Part shown: positions 50,371 through 63,000 of the stretch, one piece after another | Layout: every line of letters starts with the position of its first letter | How positions within the stretch are numbered: the first letter of the stretch is position 1 | From: CAYWQB01 sp964460785 | GTDB taxonomy: Bacteria; Chlamydiota; Chlamydiia; Chlamydiales; CAYWQB01 | NCBI GenBank assembly: GCA_964460785.1 | Contig: CAYWQB010000001.1 | Location: forward strand, 558,001-622,000 | Reading direction: 5' to 3' | Length of the DNA: 64,000 bases | Program-made: the position numbers and the translations under genes | The notes under the pieces: generated by a model | The model's database searches: none | What the model was told of the DNA's origin: nothing | The model's input: the letters and a program-made list of their open reading frames with translations, nothing else

Positions 50371-52140
50371 TCACCCGCCCCCTTGGAGAGAGCTAAGAGA
50401 ACTTGAAACAGACTGTGCACGGCTCATAGCCTCTTCCATTCTTGCAAATTGCTCTGTGAGAAGTTGCTCTCTTTGTGCCATGCGCTCTTCGATTCTTTCA
50501 ATTTGCTCACGCAGATCCTCTGCTTCATTTGCAAGAGAGCTTAGCTTCAAGTTATCGATTGCCCGGGTTGAGCTAAAGCTATTAGAAATTTTAGTCTGCT
50601 GATCTACCCAGCTATAAAGACGTCGAGCAATCCCTGTATCAGCATCATCATCCCCATCTCTTTGAAAAAGAAGAGCAAGTTGATCGAGGTTCGAAGCAAT
50701 TGCTTGGTCAAGAGCCCCCTCATCTACAATCTTCAAAACACCATCGATGCCTGTCCCTGATGTAGTATCTACATCAATGCCAAACTGTTCCAAAGTTAAA
50801 GCTGATACACTTACAGAGTCTGCTGCTTGGAGAGAGCTAGGCGAAGGGCTAAGACTGAGTGTAGCAACGGCTTGCTCAAGAACGATCTCCGGCTCAAGAG
50901 CATCGGCCTCTTCTTCAACAGAAATAACGGAAGAAGCTGTCAGGGTATATCGCGTTCCATCAATTAATATTTCATCACCAGCCTGCAAAGTCTGTCCAGC
51001 AAGCCCCAAGTCAAACCCTGTGACTTTGACCTGGTTGCTATTGATCACCTCATCGACCTGAACATCTCCACTCCACTTGCTTGTATCTCCAAGTCGAACA
51101 GCTCCTGTGGTCAAACCTCGAATTTGAGACATCAACCGCCTCAATAAAGAATCTGAAAAAAAAGGCCCAAACTGTTCATCTTCAGATTGCTTAACCTCTC
51201 GAGTCCTTTCGAGCATGCCCCGCAGCTCATTGTAGTCACTCACAAACTCTACTAGAGTTTCTTTAATCTCTTCTGTATCTGTTTCAACCTCCAAATTGGC
51301 GGTTCCCACCTTATTAACAGTCAGAGTTACTCCTGGAATTGTGCTGCTAAATTGGTTTGTTGTACTTGTAACAGAGATCGCATTCTCGCCAGAGAAGAGA
51401 TCAATAGATGCAAGCTGTCGCGTCTGAACAGGTGCAGCAAAGCTTAAATCGTCAGGGTTTAAGAAAGTCAAGTTTGCAGCGGGGTCTTGTGCTCCTCCTG
51501 TCCCCGTAAGAACTTCATAGGCCGCACTTCCCTCTGATAGGTCACTTCCATCTGATGCTTTGATTGTGATGTCTTGCGATGCTGTTTTTCCTTGTAAGAT
51601 CAGTTTATAGCTATCGCTACCCACTTGAATCTTACTTGCGACGACTTCAACATCATCTGAAGACCAGCTTGCTGTATTGATCGCCTCTACCACTTCATCT
51701 AGTGAATCTCCCTCTTCAAAGCTGACCACGGTTCCATTCAGCTGGAAACTGAAGCCTTGAGCGAGTGTATTACTGGAACTCCAGGAGTTTTCTGTAGCGA
51801 CAGCATGAGACTGAGCTAACGCTGTAACTTCTATCGGATAACTAGCCGCCTGAGCTGTGGAAGAAGCAATGGCAGTAAATACCGTTTCATCAGAGCTCGA
51901 TGCTTGCTTTTGATTGAAGATCGAGCTGGAAGATGTACTACGTAATGCAGCTAAAGAGTTCCCAAAACTTTTAAATTGATTGGCAATATCAGTCCAAATT
52001 TCTGCTTTTGACTCGGTAAGGGCGATATCTTCTTCAAGCTCAACAATCCTGTCTTGTTGAGGCTTAAGTATTTCTTCTATAAGAGATTGGGTATCAATAC
52101 CTGAAGCAACTCCTCCCAAACGAATTTCTCCTGAGCTCAT
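50371..52140 (-). CDS. fliD: FliD-like flagellar filament cap (hook-associated protein 2)
   Basis: FliD caps the growing flagellum and helps flagellin fold. The ATG at 52140 is chosen because GGGAG lies 6 bases upstream; the product has 589 residues. FliD_N is clear (LGGVASGIDTQSLIEEILKP, AASYPIEVTALAQSHAVATE, then LDEVVEAINTASW). FliD_C includes LVEFVSDYNELRGMLERTRE, RRLMSQIRGLTTGAVRLGD, GVLKIVDEGALDQAIASNLD and an end EQFARMEEAMSRAQSVSSSL. There is no signal peptide, as expected for type III export. No flagellin, hook or motor gene is in the window. It may serve true flagella or be an extracellular cap/tip for the virulence type III system. Confidence 0.88.
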   Translation of the reverse strand: MSSGEIRLGGVASGIDTQSLIEEILKPQQDRIVELEEDIALTESKAEIWTDIANQFKSFGNSLAALRSTSSSSIFNQKQASSSDETVFTAIASSTAQAASYPIEVTALAQSHAVATENSWSSSNTLAQGFSFQLNGTVVSFEEGDSLDEVVEAINTASWSSDDVEVVASKIQVGSDSYKLILQGKTASQDITIKASDGSDLSEGSAAYEVLTGTGGAQDPAANLTFLNPDDLSFAAPVQTRQLASIDLFSGENAISVTSTTNQFSSTIPGVTLTVNKVGTANLEVETDTEEIKETLVEFVSDYNELRGMLERTREVKQSEDEQFGPFFSDSLLRRLMSQIRGLTTGAVRLGDTSKWSGDVQVDEVINSNQVKVTGFDLGLAGQTLQAGDEILIDGTRYTLTASSVISVEEEADALEPEIVLEQAVATLSLSPSPSSLQAADSVSVSALTLEQFGIDVDTTSGTGIDGVLKIVDEGALDQAIASNLDQLALLFQRDGDDDADTGIARRLYSWVDQQTKISNSFSSTRAIDNLKLSSLANEAEDLREQIERIEERMAQREQLLTEQFARMEEAMSRAQSVSSSLSSLQGGG

Positions 52141-52247
52141 GCTCTTCTCCCTTGCACTCTTTCTACTGCACCCGCACAATGGTGGTGTTTCCCTGCATTC
52201 TAGGTAAATAAAAACTTTTTTGGAACCAGCCAAACTGAAAACCAAAT

Positions 52248-54020
52248 ATGGCCTTTTTCACTCGAGCAAGCCTTGAAGAACTAAAGTCACGAATTGACCT
52301 TGTTGAGGTTATTTCAAGCCATGCGACGCTGTCTAAACACGGAGCAAGCTATAAAGGCCTTTGTCCTTTTCATGATGAAAAGACTCCCTCTTTTACTGTG
52401 CAGTCAGGGGATAGTCACTACCACTGTTTTGGTTGTGGAGCGCATGGGGATGCCATTCAGTTTTTAATGGATCACTTAAAGGTTTCCTTTTCCGAAGCTG
52501 TAGAGATCCTGGCTGAGCAGTTTCATGTTTCTCTTGAAAGAGAAGCGAAGGCTGACCCTGCAGCACGGCAACGAGGACAGATCAAAGACCTTCTTGCAAC
52601 AACACATCGCTTCTTTCAAATGATGCTTTTGCATACGCAGGAAGGGAAGCAAGCGCTCGAATACCTGTACAACCGTGGGATCCCCCTTTCTTTTATTGAG
52701 AAGTTTGGACTTGGCTATGCTCCTTCTGCTTCTCACGGATTTATCGAATTTATGAAAGACCGGGGCTTTTCTTTAGAAAACCTCCGCGATGCAGGTTTAC
52801 TTTCTCAAAGTAACCGCCCCTTGTTTATCGAGCGCATCACCTTTCCAATCCATCATGTCTCTGGATATGTCGTCGGTTTTTCGGCACGCAAATTTCTCCC
52901 TGGTAGCTATGGAGGAAAGTATGTCAATTCTCCAGAAACACTGCTCTTTAAAAAGTCTTCGCTTCTTTTTGGGCTCAATTTTTCTCGTCGTGTGATTGCT
53001 AAAGAGCGACAAGCTTTATTAGTAGAAGGTCAACTGGATGCTTTACGTTTGATTGATGCGGGACTTTCTATTACCTGTGCATGCCAAGGAACGGCATTTA
53101 CAGAAAAACAAGCTCAACTCCTCTCTCAACTTGGTGTCGAAACTGTTTATATTGCATTTGACTCGGATTTAGCTGGACAAGAGGCTGCGTGCAAAGTGGG
53201 AGATATCTTTCAAAAGCAAGGGGTAGATGTACGTATTCTTCTTCTCCCTTTTGGAGAAGATCCTGATTCTCTTATTTGTAAGCAAGGCGTGGAAGCTTTC
53301 AAGCAAATGATGGAAGGAGCAAAGGGATTTATCCCCTTTCTTGTCCATCATCACAGCCAACAACACCCTTTGACTTCCCCCTCAAGCAAAGATCAACTTG
53401 CAAGAAAACTCGCAAAACAGATCCGTAGTTGGGAGCACCCTGTCTTAGTTCATGAAAGCCTCAAACACCTGGCAGAGCTACTCCAGATTCCCTCCTCAAC
53501 CCTAGGCATTCGGGAATCTGTCGCTCACCGCTCCATCCGCAGTCGTCCTATCGAGCCTCAGGGAGACTTTCAGATCGATCCTGATAAGATCCTTGAGATG
53601 GAGCTTTTACGCTGGTTTATTCATGGTAAAGATAAGCAAGAGTCAATCCGTTTGCTTGTGCAAAGCAACTTAAAACCCGAGCATTTCAAACATGCAGGTT
53701 GTCAGTCGATAGCGGACAAAATACTCTTTGCTACAGATGCTGAAAATGATGCACTTTCACTGGCTATGAACCTTGAAACAGAAGATGATCAAAACCTTCT
53801 TGATGAGATTCTCCGCCACAAAGTTCCTACAGAGCGAACTTTTGAAGGCGCTCAAAGCGTTGTCAAGCGCATTTTAGACCGCAACTGGATGCAGCACAAA
53901 GAGCTGATCAAAAAACGCATCCATGAGCAGCCTAACAACCAAGAGACTATTTTTGAGCTCGTCAAAGAATATAACGAGCTCAATCAAAACCCTCCAAAAG
54001 TTCTCCTACCGCAAACTTAG
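52248..54020 (+). CDS. dnaG: DNA primase
   Basis: It makes RNA primers for replication. It has 590 residues. An N-terminal zinc-binding domain (GLCPFHDEKTPSFTV, HYHCFGCGAHGDAIQFLMD) lies at about 38-70. The RNA polymerase core includes FIEKFGLGYAPS and RITFPIHHVSGYVVGFSARK. The TOPRIM segment is LLVEGQLDALRLIDAG with AFDSDLAGQEAA. The C-terminal helicase-interaction domain is divergent. It is divergent from fliD (107-base gap) and overlaps the Sel1-repeat gene by 15 bases. Confidence 0.95.
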   Translation: MAFFTRASLEELKSRIDLVEVISSHATLSKHGASYKGLCPFHDEKTPSFTVQSGDSHYHCFGCGAHGDAIQFLMDHLKVSFSEAVEILAEQFHVSLEREAKADPAARQRGQIKDLLATTHRFFQMMLLHTQEGKQALEYLYNRGIPLSFIEKFGLGYAPSASHGFIEFMKDRGFSLENLRDAGLLSQSNRPLFIERITFPIHHVSGYVVGFSARKFLPGSYGGKYVNSPETLLFKKSSLLFGLNFSRRVIAKERQALLVEGQLDALRLIDAGLSITCACQGTAFTEKQAQLLSQLGVETVYIAFDSDLAGQEAACKVGDIFQKQGVDVRILLLPFGEDPDSLICKQGVEAFKQMMEGAKGFIPFLVHHHSQQHPLTSPSSKDQLARKLAKQIRSWEHPVLVHESLKHLAELLQIPSSTLGIRESVAHRSIRSRPIEPQGDFQIDPDKILEMELLRWFIHGKDKQESIRLLVQSNLKPEHFKHAGCQSIADKILFATDAENDALSLAMNLETEDDQNLLDEILRHKVPTERTFEGAQSVVKRILDRNWMQHKELIKKRIHEQPNNQETIFELVKEYNELNQNPPKVLLPQT

Positions 54021-57000
54021 TTGCTTTAAGTTGTTCTTTGCCTCAGAGTTTCCTTGGGCTGCTGCGCGATCGAAGTAGTAAGATGCTTTACGTAGGTTGC
54101 GACGCACTCCTTTTCCATAGTAATACATCTCTCCTAAGTAGTTTTGTGCTCGAGCATGCCCTTGCTCTGCTGCTTGCGTTAGGTAGTGGTGTGCTTTGCG
54201 ATAATCTTTTCTACCTCCAGAGACCCCATAATAGAATCCTCCAAGATAATAGTAGTTACCTAGCCATGCCTGTGAGTCGCGGTCTCCGTGATCTGCCGCT
54301 AACGTATAGTAATGCAGAGCCTTTTCATCATTCTGCTCAACGCCACGTCCTAAGCGATAAAGATCTGCAAGAGATCGCTGAGAATATGTATCTCCCTGCT
54401 CTGCAGCTTTTGTAAAGAGCTGTGCAGCCTGTGTGTAGTTTTTCTCAACACCTTCTCCATCATGGTACATATTAGCCAGTTCAATATACGCTTGTGTATG
54501 CCCATTTTCTGCTGCGAGAGAGAGGTAGTGTACGGCTTTCTCTGGCAAATTCACCTCTGGGTTACGGGCGATCATTCCCGCCCAATACATAGAAGAGTGA
54601 TCTCCAAAAGCAGATGCTTGCTCGAATACTTGCATTGCTTGCTTAAGGTTCTTATCTCCTCCAATCCCCTCTTTCAGCATTAAGCCAAGCCAAGGTAAGG
54701 ACTCTTGATGCCCTTGTGCTGCAGCCTGAGCAAACCTTTCTCGAGCTCTTATATAGTCCTGCTTTCCTCCTTCACCACGATAATCCATTAATGCAAGCCA
54801 GTATAGAGCTTCTAAATCACCGGCGAGGCTTGCCTCTTCAAAATATTGACGAGCCATATCTAGGTTTTCTTCTTGGCCATCCCCATCATACGCCATCATT
54901 CCAAGCCAGAACTTAGCGCGGGTTACACCCTGAGCTGAGGCTTTCTCAAACCAAAGCTTCGCCTGCTGCATATCTTTCTGCACACCAAGACCTTCATAGT
55001 AGCAAACAGCAAGCCAATTCTGAGCTTCCGCATCTCCAATATCAGCCCCTTTTTGGAAGTATTGGTAGGCTTGTACATAATCCTTTGAGACCCCTTGCCC
55101 AAAGTAATGCAAAATACCCAGCCACCGGAAGGCATCCTTTTCACCTAAAGAGGCTGCCATTTCAAATGCTTGCTTTGCATTTGCATAGTGAGGAGAAGCT
55201 CCAGATCCAAGATAGTATAGCTCACCAATACGCAAGGATGCAGTGGGATACTGTTCAGCTGGCAAGGAGAGGTACAGTTTCAGTGCTAGAGCTTTGTCTT
55301 CTACAACCCCTTTTCCCTTATTATATGCTTCTGCTAGAAGCCAGCTAGCAGCAACACTTCCTTCATCTAAAGCTTGGCGCCAAAATGAGACTGCTTGCTT
55401 AGCGTCCTCTTCACTTCTGCCCTCATATAAAAGCTTCCCAGCAATCAACTGCGCCTGGGAGAGTCCCTCATTTGCAGCTTCTACTAAAAGAGCAAGAGCT
55501 GTTTGAGGATCTTTTTCCACTCTCAAATGGTACAGCCCTTTTAAGTAAGTGGATTGGAGAGGGTAATCTGTGGACAGCTCTTCGATCATCCCTTTAAGCT
55601 CACCTTCCCCAAGGTTTACTTCAGAAGGAGATTGCTCTTCTTCTAAAAACCTTTTCGCAAGATCAAGCTTTGCCTTTGGCCATCCCCCTCGTGCGCTGCG
55701 AAGAAGGTAGCTTTCCCCTTCCTCTTCCCCTGAAAGTTGGGCAAGCAACCAATCCGCCTCGACAAGTCCTTGAGCAGAGGCTTGTTTTAAATAGCTCTCT
55801 GCCTGGCTTTGTTTCTCTTCAAGGAGAACCCGCCCTAACTCTAGTTGAGCAAGCCCATACTTTGCATTTGCGGACTCAACAAGAAGCTTTCTCCCCTCAT
55901 TTGGAGAAGAAAAAGCCTCTGACTTCATCATAAGTAACTGGCTCAGGATGAATTGTCCTTCTGGGGTTAAGTCTGAGTAGTCTTGAACCAAGTACTGGTG
56001 CGCGAGGTTGAGATTTTTCTCCCCTCCCCATCCATAATAATAAAGCTTAGCTAGCATCTGGCGGGCAGCCTGGTAACCTGCAGAAAGAGCTTCTTCTAAG
56101 AGCTCTTTAGCCTTTGAGGCATCTGTCTCAAAACGCCCATCAGGAAGCTGTTCTTTACCCAAATAATATGCTGCTAAGCGGCTTCCTTGCGTATGTGCCT
56201 GGATAAGGTAAGAGTATGCCTGCTGAAGGTCTTCAGCAAAATCAAATTCTCCAAGATACACTTTTGCTAGGAGCTCCATAGAGGAGGGAATATTTTGCTC
56301 TGCAGCAAGCTTCAAGTAGTGAATAGCAAGGGGTAAATCTCTTTCAACACCTATGCCATAAGCATAGCGGAACCCTGCTAAGTCTTGAGCTCTTGCATCT
56401 CCGAGGTCTGCTGCCATTTTAAAATAAGAGAATGCTTTTTGATCATCTCTTTTAACAACATGCCCAGATTGATAAAGGTTCCCAAGAAGGGTATATGCTT
56501 CTGCCTGCTTTGCTTGTCCAAGAAGATCTAAATAGCGCAATGCTCGTTCATGCTGGTCTTTACTAGCACTTAGGAGGTCCAGTTGCGCAAGCTCCCACAT
56601 AGCACGGCGGTTTCCTTCAGAAGCCTCTGCTTGTAGATAAGGATATGCTTTCTGGTAATCCTTGACTCCACTTTTCTCAAAGATCAAGAGGTCTAGTAGG
56701 CGCTCCTGTGCATACCGATCTCCACGCTGAGCAAGTACTTCATAATACTGCACTGCTTTTGAGGTATCTTGGGGCTCTACCCCTAAGCCTTCGTTATAAT
56801 AGCTAGCCATCCAACGTATAGCCCATGCATTCCCTGCACGGGCTGCAACCATAAACCATCCTGATGCTTCTGTATAATCAGCGCGTGAAGGGTTTTGCTC
56901 CATCAATGCACGCCCTATTTCAAATGCCAGCTGCTCCAGGCGGTCAAACGCATTATTGATGGGATATCCTAGCTTTTGGGCTTTATAGAAGTATTTCCCC

Positions 57001-60000
57001 GCCAAGTTGAGATCTTTAGCTGACGATTGACGCTGTAGATACCACTCTCCAAGAAGGTAACAACTTTCTGCATCTTCACTACGTACAAACTGCTTTAGGA
57101 TTGGGTAGGAAGCTTTTAAATCTTTTTTTTCTAGGAGTAACTGTTTTGCTAAAGGTCGCAAAGCTTTTTGGCTTCCCCGGCTTGCAGCAACCTCTAAATA
57201 CTTCTCTGCTTCTTTTGTACGATCAAGGCTGAGGTAGTATTCTCCCAAAAACTCTTGAGAGGCTAGATGACCTTGCTCAGCAGCCTCATGTAAGAATGGA
57301 ACTTTTTCTTCTGTGGCTACATGAGGATCATTTAAGAGAAGCTCTCCCAACTTCACATAGGCAAACGCAACTCCTTGAGCTGCTGCATATTTAAGCTGTT
57401 GATAAATCATGGGACGATTTTCTTCATCCACCCCCTGACCCATTGCTAAGCTTGCCATGATGTAATGACTTTCTGGGGATAAAGGCTTTTGCACTTCAGA
57501 AAGAATTTGCGCAGCACGTGCAGGATTTTTTTGTACCCCAAAGCCAAAATAGTGGATCAAAGCGAGTGTTTCCGCTACTTCCTGCGAAGGACTTGCTTCC
57601 CACACTTTCTGTAAGTTGTAGTAGGCTGCAAGGTAATCTTGATAAGGGTTTCCTGGCATGAAGTGTAGGCGAGCAAGAAGCTTGTAGGCTTCTACATCTC
57701 CTTGATCTGCCAGCTTAGTAAATATCTTATACCCTTTGTGGTAGTCTTGCTCACACCCTCGCTCAAGAATGTAAGAAATACCTAAGTTTAGCTCTGCCTC
57801 TCGCAATCCTAGAGAAGCAGCCTTTTCAAAAGCAAAATAAGCAGCAGGTGCATCTTCCGCAAACCCTCTATCGATTAACAAAAGACCAAGTGTATTGAGA
57901 GCCTTGGCATCTGACTGCAAGACCATTAAATGCTCAATTGCTTCCTCTCCACGCCCCATACTACGAAGAAGCTTTGCCCAAGGTACGAGATACTCTTCTG
58001 GGCTTTTCTTCGCTGCTGCACTCATCAGCTGGTAGGCTTTTTCAAGATCTTTTGAAACGCCATATCCCTTTTCATAACATTCTGAAAGGTAGCGTGCGGC
58101 TTCTATATTTCCTGCGTTATACGCCTCATTTAGCAGTGAAACGGCTTTAGAATAATTTCTCCTTACTCCTCCAAAACCAAATAAATAACGGCGCGCTACT
58201 AAAACTTGAGCGCGAGGCTCTTTAGCAACCAGTGCTCTAGAGAGATAAACCTGTGCTCGCTGTTTTGTTCCCAGGTCATCCATGCCCATAAAGTACTCTG
58301 CAAGCCAAGTGTAAGATTTTGCACTTCCCTCTCTGGCAGCCTGTTGGTAGTAGTAAAGAGCTTGTGAGCGATCGGCTTGTATTCCATACCGCCCGTGGTC
58401 ATACCCATCAGCTAGGACCTCTGTAGCAGGAACATAGCCTAGGCTTGCACTCCTGCGAATGAGCTGCATAGCTTTTGTATCTTCCCCTTCTTTTTCCAAC
58501 ATCAGTTTACCTAATAAGAAGAGAGCTTTTGCACTATCTGTTTGACTTGCTTCTTGGAATAGAACCTCTGCTTTATGGTGATCAATATATTGGGCTGGGC
58601 CTTGGTAGAAAATTTCTCCCAAAGCTACTTGAGCTGAGGCTAATCCATTACTTGCACTAAGAGAGTAGTAACGGATAGCTTCTTGCCAGTTTTCTACTTC
58701 TTGATAATGGCGCCCCATGCGCTCTTGAGCTAGATCCAGCCCTTTCGAAGCGGCCTCTTGATAAAGCGCTAAAGCTTTTTGAAGATCTCTCTCTGTACCT
58801 AAGCCTCTCTCTAAGAGCTGCGCCATCCGATAACTTGCTGCAGCATCTCCTTTCTCAGATGCTTTGCGATACCATGTAAAAGCCACAGAGGCATCTCTCT
58901 GTACAACATGTCCATGCAGGTAAAAATCGCCTACATGACGCATTGCTCGCACTACTCCTTGCTCTGCGGCTTGCTGTAAAAGCTCATAAGATCGGTTGAA
59001 ATTTTGAACAACCCCAGTGCCTTGTAAGTACATCTCTCCAAGAAATGCTTTACCTTCTGGGTGTCCTTTTGATGCGACTCTCTCAAAATAGTTTGCCGCT
59101 TTTAAGTAGTCTTGGCCGACTCCTACACCATATAAATAGGACTTTCCTAAAATGTATTCTGCTGAAGAAAGCCCTCCCTGAGCGGCGAGGAGAAGATATT
59201 TCAAAGATTCTGTTTCTCGATGCGGGTGAGAGATTTCTCCCATAGAGATCATTTTAGCAAGCTGGTAATAAGCCTCTATGCTTCCTTGCTCAGCAGCAAG
59301 TCTTAAATAGAGTTCAGCTGTTGGCAAGTTCTGTGCAACAGAATCCCCTTCATGGTACATTTTACCCGCTAGCACCTGAGCCTCTATGACTCCTTGGTCA
59401 GCAGCTTTTAAAAGATAATGAGCAGCCTCTTTTCTATCTTTATCTACATTTTCTCCATGGTAAAGCATACGCCCGATTAAATATTGAGCTCGGGCAAAGC
59501 CAGAGTTTGCAGCTTCTCTCAGATAGCTAATAGCCACTTCTGTAGAAGCCCCTGCCACTTTTTCATTGAGGATCATCTCTGCAAGAAATGCTTGAGACTC
59601 TGCATATCCTTGTTCTGCAGCTTTTTCCAGTAAAGTATATCCCTTCACCTGGTCCTGAGGTACAGACAGCCCCTCATAATAAAGAGTTCCCAACACATGC
59701 TGAGAGTACGCAGATTCTAAAGCTGCACTTTGGATAAGATAAGGGACGGCTTTTTCTACGGAAGCCTCGATGCCATTTCCCTCGATTAGCATTCGAGCAA
59801 GAGGAGTCGCTGCTGCCTCTATTCCTTCTGCAAGAGCCATCTTATACAAAGAGAAAGCTTTTGCTTTATCACTTGTATAGTTCCAATTATCCATTAAGTA
59901 GTTAGCTAGGTCATATGCAGCTTGCCCACTTCCCTGCTGGGCCGATTTTTCCAGCCAAAAGATCCCTCTATCTATGGGTTTTGGACCGAATGTTCCTTCT

Positions 60001-63000
60001 AACACAGCCACACCTGCCACATGCATCGCTTCCGTATGCCCTTGCCCTGCAGCAGCTTCGAGATACTTCCAAGTTGCATCTCGGTCTCCTCTTTCTTGAT
60101 AGTACTCAATGAGAAAAAGTTGTGACTGCAAATCACCTGCCTCTGCAGCACTATGAAAGAGGTGAATACTTAACGGGTCATCAATGACATCTGTTGGCTC
60201 ACTCAAGTAAATGCTAGCTAGAGCACGGGTGGCTGGTAAGTACTTACTATGCATAGCCATCTTATAGTAACGCAAAGCCTTCTCTGATGGTTTTCCAGTA
60301 GTTGCATCACTTAAGACTTTCGCTAGATAGTACTGAGACTGAGGGTTACCATTTGCTGCAGCTTTTTCTAAAAGGTCATATGCTTTTTCTTGATCTCGAT
60401 CGACTCCTTTTCCCTCATAATACATACGGCCTAATGTATACGCTGCAATATCACTTTGTTCGATATCTAAATCACTAAGCAGAGATTTAGACTTTTCCAG
60501 AGCAGCCATGCTGCCATCTACTTCAAAGTAAAATTTAGCAAGATAAGATTTTGCTGTTTGAGACCCTTGAGCGATAGCCCTTTTTAGAATTTTTTCTGCC
60601 CGCTCTGGATCAAAATCACTGCGGCTTTCATCTGCGAAAAGACCTCCAAGAGCTGCTTGTGCAGGCACATGGCCATTATCCGCAGCCTCTTCGAAATACT
60701 GAATTGCCAGGGTAGAATCTCTAGAGACCCCCTCTCCATATAAAAACATGAGAGCCAAGTTATACTGACAAGATGGGTCATTCAGGTCAGCTCCTTGCTT
60801 AAAGTAGTGCAAAGAGCGATCTAAGTTTCGTTCAATGATCCACCCTTCCCGATAGATTGTCCCTAAAAGAGCATATGCTGGGGGATAATTTGCACTGACT
60901 GCCTGTAGGACAGCATCAACAGCTTCTTTTCTTCCTTGCGTCTCTAGTAAAGCCCCAAGCTTATAGGAAGCAACAGCACTCCCTTGTACCGATGCATAAC
61001 GATAAATCTTCTCAGCCTTTGAATTACTGGACTCTACCCCCTTTCCTTTACGGTAGAGGTCTCCCAATTGAATCACTGACTCTAAATCTTTTGTCCTTGC
61101 TGCTCTTGCGGTATATAGGAATCCCTTTCTGTCATTCTGAGGCACTCCAACCCCTAGCAAATAGCCTGTAGCCAAACGCTTACTAGCCTCAAGGTGTCCA
61201 CACTGACTTGCAAGGTCAAGAAGCTTTAAGTGCTCCTCAGAGAGCTCTTTTTGCTCTCCTATCTTTTTTAAGGCTTCTCGATAGGATGTTTCTCCTAAGT
61301 TAGCAATCCCTAAAGAAGCATCTGGATAGGATTTTTGGCCTGCCTCCTTATAGAGAGAAAAAGCGCGCTCTAAATCTCGAGCAACACCTTTTCCTAAGCG
61401 ATAGATTTCTGCTAGCTGATAAAAAGCAACTGGCTCTCCAGCCTCTTTTGCCTGCTCATAATATTTAAATGAGCGGCTTAAAGAGTGCGCATCATCACCC
61501 TGCGATTGATAGTAAGAGCCTAGCCACAAGCAAGCAGCAGAAACTCCCCTGTCTGCAGCTTCCTCAAAATAGGTTCTAGCTTTCTCTTCAGATTGCGGAC
61601 GTCCTGTCCCTGCATCGTACATTTCTCCTAAGCGATAAAATGCTTGAGCGACTCCCTGCTCAGCAGCTTGCTCATAGTACTTGGCGGATAGATCTTGATT
61701 ACTCTCTATGCCTTGGCCATAGTAAAGCATCTCAGCAAGTAGATACTTCGCCTCGGCATTTCCTTGCTGAGAAGCAGATTCAAAGAGCGCAACTGCTTTT
61801 GCATACTCTCCCTTCTCTTCTCTATCTAAAAGCAAACTCCCCAAAGTGACTTGGGCTTGGGGCTGATTCTGACGGGCCGCTCTTTCAAGATATGCTAACG
61901 CTCTATCTTTGTCCTGAGCAACAAGCTCTCCTTTCAGATAAAGAAGTCCCAATTTTTCAGTTGCTTTTCCATGGTCCTGCTGGCTTGCCAGATCTAAGTA
62001 CTGGACTCCCTTCTCTACATCCTCTCCTGTCTGAATGAGCTGAGAGCCAACGGCATACTGTGCTGAAGCTAGACCTCCATCAGCTGCCATTTTCAGATAG
62101 AAAAGAGCTTGGAGGTCACTTTGTTCAACCCCTTCTCCATATAGATATGCTTGTCCTAGCCATTCTTGGGCATGTACATTGCCATGATAAGCTGCTTGCC
62201 TGAAGTAACGGTAGGCTCGCTTGCGCTCATTCTCCCCCGCATCTCTCTCCATATATAGAGACGCTAAGTAGTACATACTTTTTGGCTTTAAGACATCTCT
62301 AGCCTGCTCCAAATGCTGGAAACTTTTAGCTCGGTCCTCTTCTACGAGCCGCCCTTCATAAAACATCTCCCCGAGAAGGCGGTGCGCTTGAGGGTGTCCT
62401 CCTCTTGCTGCTAACCCAAGGTAGGTCAGAGCATCCTCTTGCTCAATTTCATCTCCCCAATGACCAAGGTAATACATGCCAAGTAAGAGCTGGATTTGTG
62501 TATGCCCTTGGTCTGCTAGCTGGCGCATAAAGCGAAGAGCTTCATGTTTTTTACCTCCAGCCCATGCTTGTTGGGCCAAAATATTCAGCGCATACGCATT
62601 GCCTTGCTCTGCAGCTTTTTGGTAGTACTTTTGAGCCACTTTATCCTTACCAAGCTCATCATAAAGCTGACCTAAAAGAGCCCATGTACTTGGCTGGTGG
62701 TTTTGGCTCTCTTCTAGCAACTTCACCGCTTTAGGCAGATTTTTTAAGGATTCTTCCGTACCGAGTAGAATTCCTAAATGCAACTTCGCTTTTTTACTTC
62801 CCTTTTCTAGAGCTTCCTGAAAATAAAACATGGCTTGCTCGGCATCTTTTGCCACGCCCAAGCCCTGCTTATACATCAAGCCAAGTTGAAGTAGAGCTCT
62901 TGCATGCCCACTACTTGCTGCTTGTCGTAGATAATCAGCAGCCACTTCATTATCTGCAGGAGCCCCTACACCACGTAGGTAAAACTGTGCTGCTCGATAG

